From the NCBI GenBank assembly GCA_934162535.1, contig CAKPJC010000012.1, positions 1 through 48,034 of the forward strand: a stretch of 48,034 nt of DNA. Direction: 5' to 3'. Shown piece by piece: positions 41,795-48,034 of this stretch; within the stretch, counting starts at the first letter, position 1; the number at the start of each line of letters is the position of its first letter. The notes below the pieces were generated by a model, which saw only the letters and a list, made by a program, of their open reading frames with translations, was not told the DNA's origin and ran no database searches. The stretch is from an uncultured Clostridia bacterium (lineage in GTDB: Bacteria; Bacillota; Clostridia; TANB77; CAG-508). The translations under genes and the position numbers were made by a program.

Positions 41795-43600
41795 ATGAAA
41801 AACGACAATGAAAAAAAGCCAAATAAAGCATTAAGAATTTTATTTAATATAGTATCTACAATAATAATTGTAGCATTAGCGAGTCTAACAGTTTTCTTAG
41901 TATATAAAGACCAAGAAAAGAAAAATTCAGAAGAATACAAAATAGCGTACACAGATTTAGTAAAACAAATAGAAGAAGGAAAAGTTGAAAAAATAGAATT
42001 AACAGTTGGAAGCACAAACTTAAAAGTAAAACTAAAAGATGTTGAAAAAGAAAAAACAGCGATAGTACCAAGTGTACAAGTATTTATGGAACTAATGCAA
42101 GAAAAAGCTCAACAGGGAAATGAAATAAAACTTGAAACAAAAACACCAAGTATAATATCACAAATACCATCATATATATTCTCACTACTGCCAACACTAA
42201 TAATGCTAGCACTATTTATAATGATATTTAAAATGCAAGGACTAGGAGAAAAAGGACAAGTATATGATGACACGGAAAGAAGAACAAAAATAAGATTTGA
42301 TGATATAGCTGGACTTGATGAAGAAAAAGAAGAACTAAAAGAAATAGTAGAATTTCTTAAAAAACCAAAAAAGTTCACAGACATGGGAGCAAAAATTCCT
42401 AAAGGAGTATTACTGTATGGAAAACCAGGAACAGGTAAAACACTTATAGCAAAAGCAATTGCTGGAGAAGCTGATGTACCATTTATATCAATGAGTGGAT
42501 CAGAATTCATAGAAATGTTTGCAGGACTTGGAGCATCAAGAGTTAGAAAACTTTTTGACAAAGCAAGGAAATTATCACCATGTATAGTATTCATAGATGA
42601 AATTGATGCAATAGGATCAAGAAGAACAAGCAATAGTGGTGCGGAAACAGAAAACAATCAAACACTAAATCAATTATTAGTAGAAATGGATGGATTCTCA
42701 TCAGAAGAAACAGTAATAATACTAGCAGCAACAAACAGACCAGAAATGCTTGATAGTGCATTATTAAGACCAGGAAGATTTGATAGGCAAATAACAATAC
42801 CTGCGCCAGATTTAAAAGGAAGAGAGGAGATACTAAAAATTCATTCAAGAGACAAAAAACTTGCAGATGAAGTATCTTTATATAGTATTGCAGAAGACAC
42901 GGCAGGATTTACAGGTGCAGAGCTTGCAAACATACTAAACGAGGCAGCAATAATAGCAACTAAAAAAGACCATGAAGCAATTACAAATGAGGACTTAGAT
43001 GAAGCAGTTAAAAAAGTAACAGTAGGACTTGAAAAAACAAGCAGAAAAATATCAGAAAGAGATAAAAAACTAACTGCATATCATGAAGCTGGACATGCAA
43101 TAGTAAGTCAATTCTTACCAACACAAACAGCAGTAAAAGAAGTATCAATAATACCTAGAGGCATGGCTGGTGGATACACAATGTATAAATCTAATGAAGA
43201 CAAATACTATGTATCAAAAACAGAGATGGAAGAAAAATTAATTGCACTTCTAGGTGGTAGAGCTGCCGAAAAACTTATACTAAATGATATTTCAACAGGA
43301 GCAAGCAATGACATTGAGGTTGCTACAAGAATAGCAAAAGACATGATAACAGTTTATGGTATGAGTGACAAAATAGGACCAATATCATTAAAAGACAATG
43401 ACGGACAACTTGAATACCAAATGTTTGGTGATGACATGCAAGATGCAATAGGCAAAGAAGTAAAAAGACTAATAGATGTAGCATATAAAAATGCTCAAGA
43501 AATACTAAAACAAAATATTGAAACACTACATGCAATAGCAACAGAACTAATGGCAAAAGAAAAAATAAATGAAGAAGAATTTAATAAATTCTTTAATTAA
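41795..43600 (+). CDS. ftsH: ATP-dependent zinc metalloprotease FtsH
   Basis: Membrane AAA+ protease that degrades misfolded membrane proteins and short-lived regulators. 601 aa. Two N-terminal membrane helices (about 12-32 and 129-147) flank an extracytoplasmic domain. The AAA module follows: Walker A GKPGTGKT near 207-214, Walker B CIVFIDEIDAIGSRR, SRH ATNRPEMLDSALLRPGRFDRQ. The zinc site HEAGH is at about 430-434, with the third ligand Asp in the GASNDIEVATRIAKDM region. GAAAGGAATG precedes ATG 41795. Confidence 0.97.
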   Translation: MKNDNEKKPNKALRILFNIVSTIIIVALASLTVFLVYKDQEKKNSEEYKIAYTDLVKQIEEGKVEKIELTVGSTNLKVKLKDVEKEKTAIVPSVQVFMELMQEKAQQGNEIKLETKTPSIISQIPSYIFSLLPTLIMLALFIMIFKMQGLGEKGQVYDDTERRTKIRFDDIAGLDEEKEELKEIVEFLKKPKKFTDMGAKIPKGVLLYGKPGTGKTLIAKAIAGEADVPFISMSGSEFIEMFAGLGASRVRKLFDKARKLSPCIVFIDEIDAIGSRRTSNSGAETENNQTLNQLLVEMDGFSSEETVIILAATNRPEMLDSALLRPGRFDRQITIPAPDLKGREEILKIHSRDKKLADEVSLYSIAEDTAGFTGAELANILNEAAIIATKKDHEAITNEDLDEAVKKVTVGLEKTSRKISERDKKLTAYHEAGHAIVSQFLPTQTAVKEVSIIPRGMAGGYTMYKSNEDKYYVSKTEMEEKLIALLGGRAAEKLILNDISTGASNDIEVATRIAKDMITVYGMSDKIGPISLKDNDGQLEYQMFGDDMQDAIGKEVKRLIDVAYKNAQEILKQNIETLHAIATELMAKEKINEEEFNKFFN

Positions 43601-43642
43601 CAGATAACAATTATCTGGAAATGAAAGGAACGGGAGAAAAAA

Positions 43643-44401
43643 ATGGAAGAATTTGCTGAATATATTTTAAATGAGAAAGATTTAATAACAAAAATAGAAA
43701 TAATATACTTTTTGGCACCTAAACTTGGGATAAACTTTGACAAATCAATAATATTTAAAACAGAGGTTGCAAGAATGTTTTTAAAATATTCTAAACCAAA
43801 TGTAGATAACAATTTAGTATTGACAGCATGTCTATTATGTAACTGTAAAAAAGTTGATGATGCACAAAAAATTGGAAAATTAACAACATATGCTGTAGAA
43901 GGTGCACAACATTTAAAAAAACTAGGATTTGATGAAAGATTTTGCAAGATATGTGAAGGTGTAAATAGATATAGTAAAATAAAAACAAGAGAACCAGAAA
44001 GTGATATACTTGAACTAGCAGACCAATTTGGAGGAATGTTAATAGACAGACCAGAAAGAGTCGGATTTGCACCAGATGAGGCACTTGTATTGTTAGAACA
44101 TAGAAATTTAAAAACTGAATATAACAGATATTTAGGAACATTTAGAGACTTTGTTGAGGCTATGGAAAAAATAGAAATACAGGGGAATGTAAATACTACT
44201 GTATTTGCAAGATTGCAAAAACTAATCAGAGATGCAAAAGACATCCCAAGTTTTGTCAAAAAAATCTCAATAGATTATTCAGCAAATGTTGACGAAAAAT
44301 TAGAAGAAGTAGTAAAACAAATAGAACTAAAAGATACAAAAAATAGAGCCATGTTCAGTAGTGACACAGAAGAAAAAATATTAAGTCAAATAAAAAACTA
44401 A
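43643..44401 (+). CDS. Degenerate HD-GYP-like protein, probably non-catalytic
   Basis: 252-aa cytosolic protein. Residues about 65-165 track an HD-GYP domain: KIGKLTTYAVEGAQHLKKLGFDERFCKICEGVNRY, then ESDILELADQFGGMLIDRPERVGFAPDEALVLLE, which resembles the ILAVADxFDALTSDRPYR-type segment. The metal-binding His-Asp pair is replaced (TACLLCNCKK) and the GYP loop is not recognisable. If the assignment is right, it would be a binding or scaffolding protein rather than a phosphodiesterase. AAAGGAACGGGAG precedes ATG 43643. It lies between ftsH and EndoQ in the same direction, 16 bp before EndoQ. Confidence 0.55.
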   Translation: MEEFAEYILNEKDLITKIEIIYFLAPKLGINFDKSIIFKTEVARMFLKYSKPNVDNNLVLTACLLCNCKKVDDAQKIGKLTTYAVEGAQHLKKLGFDERFCKICEGVNRYSKIKTREPESDILELADQFGGMLIDRPERVGFAPDEALVLLEHRNLKTEYNRYLGTFRDFVEAMEKIEIQGNVNTTVFARLQKLIRDAKDIPSFVKKISIDYSANVDEKLEEVVKQIELKDTKNRAMFSSDTEEKILSQIKN

Positions 44402-44417
44402 CAAAAAGGGGAATAAA

Positions 44418-45611
44418 ATGTACGAAGTATTTGCAGATTTACATGTTCACATAGGAAGAAGTGAAAATGGAAAACCAATAAAAATAACAGCAGCACGAAG
44501 TTTGAATTTTGCAAACATTGCAAAAGAATGTGCAGAAAGAAAAGGAATAAATATTGTAGGAATTATAGACTGTGCATCACCATATGTAATAGAAGATATT
44601 GAAAACTTCTTAAAAACTGGAGATGCATATGAATTACAAGATGGAGGAATTATATATAAAGACAAAGTATGTATTTTACTTGGAAGTGAAGTAGAAACAT
44701 CTGAAAAGGGCAGAAACGGAAAAAGTGGTAGTGCACATAATGTATGCTTTTTCCCACACCTTAAAGACATAAAAGAGTTCTCAAATGAAATGAGTAAACA
44801 TATAAAAAACATAACATTAAGTACTCAAAGATCAGACTTATCTGGGTATGAATTAATAGACATTGTAGAAAAATATAATGGTATATTAATACCAGCACAT
44901 ATATTCACACCATTTAAAAGCTATTATGGCAATTGTTCAGATAGATTACAAGACATATTCAAAGAAAAGTACGATAAAATATTTGCAGTAGAATTAGGAT
45001 TAAGTTCAGACACATTTTTAGCAGATACAATATCAGAATTAGAAGGGAAAACATTTGTTACAAATTCAGATGCACATTCATTACCAAAAATAGCAAGGGA
45101 ATATAACAAAATGTTGGTGGAAGACATTAGCTTCAAAGAAGTTGTAAAAGCTCTAAAAAACGAAGATGGACGTAGGATTATAGCTAATTATGGGCTAGAC
45201 CCTAAATTAGGTAAATATCATAGAACATATTGCGACAACTGTAACACAACTATAGACACAAAAGAACCAGTGGAAGTATGCCCAAAGTGTGGAAGCAACA
45301 AAGTTACATTTGGAGTGTTTGACAGAATAGAACTAATAAAAGATAAAGAAAAAACAAAAAGCCCTGAAAACAGACCACCATATATATATCAAATACCACT
45401 AACATTTATGCCAGGAATAGGGGGAAAAACAATAGACAAACTATTAGATGCTTTTGAAACAGAAATGAATATATTACATAAATTATCAGAAGATGACATT
45501 GAGGCGATTGTTGGTGAAAAATTAGCAAAAAATATTGTTTTAGCTAGAGAAGGAAAAATAAAAGTTGAAGCTGGTGGTGGTGGAAACTACGGAAAAGTAA
45601 CATCATCATAA
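44418..45611 (+). CDS. EndoQ-type DNA repair endonuclease (PHP domain)
   Basis: 397-aa protein of the TIGR00375/YqxK family. Members related to Thermococcus EndoQ nick DNA 5' of deaminated bases such as uracil and hypoxanthine. The PHP domain (about 1-255) shows FADLHVHIGRS at residues 5-15, LGSEVETSEKG near 92, an AHIFTPFKSYYG motif near 158 and TNSDAHSLPKIARE near 214. A zinc finger with CDNCNTT and CPKCGSNK (about 273-295) and a helix-hairpin-helix-like end (MPGIGGKTIDKLL) complete the EndoQ order. AAAGGGG precedes ATG 44418. A hairpin (45612-45637) follows. Confidence 0.88.
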   Translation: MYEVFADLHVHIGRSENGKPIKITAARSLNFANIAKECAERKGINIVGIIDCASPYVIEDIENFLKTGDAYELQDGGIIYKDKVCILLGSEVETSEKGRNGKSGSAHNVCFFPHLKDIKEFSNEMSKHIKNITLSTQRSDLSGYELIDIVEKYNGILIPAHIFTPFKSYYGNCSDRLQDIFKEKYDKIFAVELGLSSDTFLADTISELEGKTFVTNSDAHSLPKIAREYNKMLVEDISFKEVVKALKNEDGRRIIANYGLDPKLGKYHRTYCDNCNTTIDTKEPVEVCPKCGSNKVTFGVFDRIELIKDKEKTKSPENRPPYIYQIPLTFMPGIGGKTIDKLLDAFETEMNILHKLSEDDIEAIVGEKLAKNIVLAREGKIKVEAGGGGNYGKVTSS

Positions 45612-45637
45612 TAGAACAAGTTTTAGTATTTGTTCTA
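45612..45637 (+). terminator. Weak hairpin after EndoQ
   Basis: TAGAACAA pairs with TTGTTCTA (8 bp) around a 10-nt loop. No T-run follows, so termination is uncertain. Confidence 0.4.
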
Positions 45638-45697
45638 AAAGACTCTTTATTGAATAGATATTATGTATAAAAGAAACTATTTGGTAAGGAGAAAAAA

Positions 45698-46327
45698 ATG
45701 CGAAAGAAAAAATCTCAAATTTCTTCAATAATAAAAGAAGAAATAGCAAATAATATAAAATCATATATAATAATTACCATAATATTTTTATCAGGAATAT
45801 TTATGGGAGTGTTATTTATAAACAAAACAGATACAAAGAGTGACATTGAAAAATACATAAACACATATATTGATGAAACAAAAATGATACAAAATGGAGA
45901 TTATTTAATTGAAATATCAAAAGAGATAAAATCAGATATAATATTGACAGTATTACTATGGTTTGCAGGAACGACGATAATAGGGATACCAATAGTGTTA
46001 GGAATTATACTGTTTAGAGGATTTTGTCTCGGATATACAATATCTGCATGCATAATGTCACTAGGAAAAATAAAGGGAATAGTATTCATACTTACAACAA
46101 CATTACTGCAAAATATAATATTCATTCCTGCAATAATTGTATTAGGAGTAAGTAGTATAAAATTATACAAATCAATAATAAAAGATAGAAGAAAAGAAAA
46201 CATAAAAATTTCAATATTAAAACACAGCATAATTACAATGATGGTATTAATATCATTTATAATTGCATCAATAATAAAAATTGAAGTATCATATAGATTA
46301 ATAATAAATTTAATAAAATATTTTTAG
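45698..46327 (+). CDS. spoIIM: Stage II sporulation protein M
   Basis: 209-aa membrane protein of the SpoIIM family, part of the DMP machinery (SpoIID-M-P) that drives septal thinning and engulfment during endospore formation. About five hydrophobic segments are seen, with the SpoIIM-type LFRGFCLGYTISACIMSLG motif in the middle. The short length is normal for SpoIIM. AAGGAG precedes ATG 45698. Its place just before xerD agrees with the gene order known in several Clostridia. It is evidence that this lineage can, or once could, sporulate. Confidence 0.9.
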   Translation: MRKKKSQISSIIKEEIANNIKSYIIITIIFLSGIFMGVLFINKTDTKSDIEKYINTYIDETKMIQNGDYLIEISKEIKSDIILTVLLWFAGTTIIGIPIVLGIILFRGFCLGYTISACIMSLGKIKGIVFILTTTLLQNIIFIPAIIVLGVSSIKLYKSIIKDRRKENIKISILKHSIITMMVLISFIIASIIKIEVSYRLIINLIKYF

Positions 46328-46444
46328 AAAAATAGGGAAAACATATTTACTTTTTGAGCAAAATTTGATATAACATAGGAAGTATATCAGTTATGTAAAA
46401 TTAAAATATATAAAGACAATAATTAATTATAGGTGGGGGAAAAA

Positions 46445-47326
46445 ATGGAAGAACAATTAAACTTATTTTTTGGATTTTTAGAGAACGATAAAAAGGTATC
46501 TAACAACACACTCCAATCTTACAGAAGAGATTTAAAACAGTTTGAAAGATACCTAGAAGAAAACGGAAAGAACTATGCAAAAATTACAGACGAAGAAATC
46601 AAAACATATATAAAATATATGCAAGAAATAGGTAAAAAAACATCAACAATATCAAGGGGGTTAGCTTCAATAAGGTCATTCTATCAATATGAAGCTAAAA
46701 ATAAAAAAACAGAAACAGATCCTACAGAAGGAATACAATCACCTAAAATAGAAAAAAGAGTACCAAGTGTACTTACATCAAAAGAAGTTGCACTATTATT
46801 AGATCAACCAAAAAATGTTGATTTAAAAGGAACAAGAGACAAAGCAATGTTAGAATTTGCTTATGCAACAGGGATGAGAGTTACAGAAATAATTTCACTA
46901 AACATAGAAGATGTCAATTTAGAAAGAGGATATGTAACATGCAAAAGTGGTAAAAAAGAAAGAACAATACCATTAGGCAACATGTCATTAAAAGCACTAA
47001 AAGACTACACACAAAATGCAAGAGAAATAATGATAAAAGATGAAAATGAAAAAGCATTATTTGTAAATGTAAATGGTCAAAGACTTACAAGACAAGGCTT
47101 TTGGAAAATTATAAAATATTACAAAGACCAAGCACATATTGAAAAAGATATTACACCACATGTTTTAAGACACTCATTTGCAACACATTTATTGCAAAAT
47201 GGTGCAGATTTAAAATCAATACAGACAATGTTAGGACATTCAGATATATTGTCAACACAAATATATATGCAATTTCAAGATGAAACAATAAAAAATGTAT
47301 ATAAAAAAGCTCATCCAAGAGCATAA
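46445..47326 (+). CDS. xerD: Tyrosine recombinase XerD-type (chromosome dimer resolution)
   Basis: 293-aa tyrosine recombinase. The N-terminal SAM-like DNA-binding domain (about 1-85, NNTLQSYRRDLKQFERYLEENG) is followed by the catalytic domain with R (ATGMRVTE), K (CKSGKKERTIPL), HxxR (HVLRHSFATHLLQNG), H (LGHSDI) and the nucleophile Tyr (QIYMQF). The start is ATG 46445 with GGTGGGGG upstream; a GTG at 46433 lies inside that site. It is most like XerD of Gram-positive bacteria and is probably the housekeeping enzyme, not an element integrase. A very strong terminator follows. Confidence 0.92.
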   Translation: MEEQLNLFFGFLENDKKVSNNTLQSYRRDLKQFERYLEENGKNYAKITDEEIKTYIKYMQEIGKKTSTISRGLASIRSFYQYEAKNKKTETDPTEGIQSPKIEKRVPSVLTSKEVALLLDQPKNVDLKGTRDKAMLEFAYATGMRVTEIISLNIEDVNLERGYVTCKSGKKERTIPLGNMSLKALKDYTQNAREIMIKDENEKALFVNVNGQRLTRQGFWKIIKYYKDQAHIEKDITPHVLRHSFATHLLQNGADLKSIQTMLGHSDILSTQIYMQFQDETIKNVYKKAHPRA

Positions 47327-47335
47327 TAACACATG

Positions 47336-47382
47336 AAAAAACAATAATTATAGAAGATACAAACTATAATTATTGTTTTTTT
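47336..47382 (+). terminator. Strong intrinsic terminator after xerD
   Basis: ACAATAATTATAG pairs with CTATAATTATTGT (13 bp) around a 10-nt loop, followed by seven T. Confidence 0.9.
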
Positions 47383-47402
47383 ATATAAAGGGAGTAGTAA
47401 AC

Positions 47403-47868
47403 ATGATAATAGATGTAATAGATTTGAAATTAAATAATCTTCAATTTAGCAAAAAGTATAGTACAGCTAGATATAATAGGGGAAAAACTATATATAATAA
47501 TAGTACAAGAATTAGCTTCTAAGTTGAAAAAAAATATTACTATTTTCTAGTTACACATCTATGTTTGAGATAATAGAAAAAGAGTTAGAAAAAAGGAAAT
47601 AAAGTATTTCAAGCTAGTGGGAAACACACCTGTTAATAAAAGAATAGAAATGGTTGATGAATTTAATGATAATGAGGATATTAAGGTGTTTTTAATTTCT
47701 CTTAAAGTAGGTGGAACAGGACTTAACCTAACTTCGGTAGATGTTGTAATACATTATGATCCTTGAATGCAAGAGAGAAAGGAAAAATTATCTAAAGATG
47801 TTCTTTCAACAGAGGAAACATTTATTAGTAAGATGACTAAAGAAGAAATTTTGGATTTGTTTGAGTAA
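47403..47868 (+). pseudogene. Decayed SNF2-type helicase C-terminus
   Basis: From about 47535 the conceptual translation reads ILLFSSYTSMFEIIEKELEKR, then KYFKLVGNTPVNKRIEMVDEF, ISLKVGGTGLNLTSVDVVIHYDP. Here it meets a stop (TGA at 47764) and resumes MQERKEKLSKDVLSTEETFISKMTKEEILDLFE to TAA at 47868. This is the RecA-like domain 2 of a SNF2 family ATPase. A one-base frameshift near 47600, the stop, and a deletion that removed helicase motif VI (QATDRAHRIGQ in intact relatives) inactivate it. The first 39 codons (47403-47522) have no recognised match. The upstream ATPase domain is missing. Confidence 0.8.
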
Positions 47869-47965
47869 CATAGTCCAATATGAAAAAATAAAACCAAGCC
47901 TCTTGACAGCCCAAGCAAATAAATATATAATTTAAACAGATTAGAAGCAAAGGAGAAGGAAAGCC

Positions 47966-48034
47966 ATGGAAACTAAAGTTAAGACACAAACCTGTGAAAG
48001 CGTTGGGGCTGTATATATATATATATATATATAT
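47966..48034 (+). CDS. Start of an unidentified gene, truncated by the window
   Basis: ATG 47966 follows AAAGGAGAAGGA and encodes METKVKTQTCESVGAVYIYIY before the window ends. The last codons fall in a TA dinucleotide run. It is too short to identify and may be a sequence-end artefact. Confidence 0.35.
   Translation, partial: METKVKTQTCESVGAVYIYIYIY
48012..48034. repeat. (TA)n dinucleotide run at the window end
   Basis: About 11 TA units close the window. Either a real microsatellite or an assembly end. Confidence 0.7.

Noticed and set aside
46445..47326. Tyrosine recombinase as integrase of a second element
   Set aside because: It is full-length XerD-like, next to spoIIM as in other Clostridia, with no att repeats found nearby.

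Overview
The window looks like chromosome from a strongly AT-rich, probably uncultivated member of the Clostridia (Firmicutes). Evidence: near-exclusive use of AGA, ATA and A-ending codons, GGAGG-type ribosome binding sites, sigma-A promoters, a T-box leader before glyS, a SpoIIM sporulation protein beside XerD, and NPKTG cell-wall sorting signals. No rRNA and no CRISPR array is present. Two tRNA genes are: Glu (CTC) and Trp (CCA).

Layout. (1) 1-1270 is compositionally foreign: a secreted protein with 33-bp tandem repeats (truncated by the window edge), divergent from a small orphan gene. (2) 1.36-4.97 kb is a tight cluster trpS-obgE-nudix-metal permease. It is followed by a solitary VirD4/TraG-like coupling ATPase, tRNA-Glu and a Ca2+-type P-ATPase. 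(3) 10.6-14.9 kb is accessory: small membrane proteins, a hotdog thioesterase, a MYG1 protein and a run of damaged genes (frameshifted DUF1697, an internally deleted decarboxylase/cupin fusion, the 5' piece of a peroxiredoxin). (4) 14.86-26.84 kb is an integrated element of about 12 kb. (5) 26.8-29.9 kb holds the peroxiredoxin 3' piece, RqcH, an M23 peptidase and tRNA-Trp. (6) 29.96-47.4 kb is housekeeping: T-box/glyS, glmM, ftsY, UPF0182, DUF5665, FemX, alr, DUF1189, ftsH, a degenerate HD-GYP-like protein, EndoQ, spoIIM and xerD. (7) After xerD there is a decayed SNF2 helicase and a last partial gene ending in a (TA)n run.

The main discovery is the element. A large serine recombinase at its right end has apparently inserted it into a 1-Cys (Prx6-type) peroxiredoxin gene, inside the codons of the active-site PxxxTxxC motif. 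A 15-bp direct repeat (14857-14871 and 26830-26844) marks both junctions. Joining the flanks restores an uninterrupted active site, HPGDFTPVCTTE. Joining the element ends gives a putative attP with a perfect 10-bp inverted repeat centred on a CC dinucleotide. The cargo is an epimerase, a two-HTH regulator divergent from surface genes with a palindrome between them, two NPKTG-anchored surface proteins plus an orphan sorting signal, and small proteins next to the recombinase. No relaxase or conjugation module was seen inside it.

Working together, the housekeeping genes cover translation (trpS, glyS, RqcH), ribosome assembly (obgE), membrane targeting and quality control (ftsY, ftsH), cell-wall precursor supply (glmM, alr, FemX), DNA repair (EndoQ) and sporulation or chromosome resolution (spoIIM, xerD).
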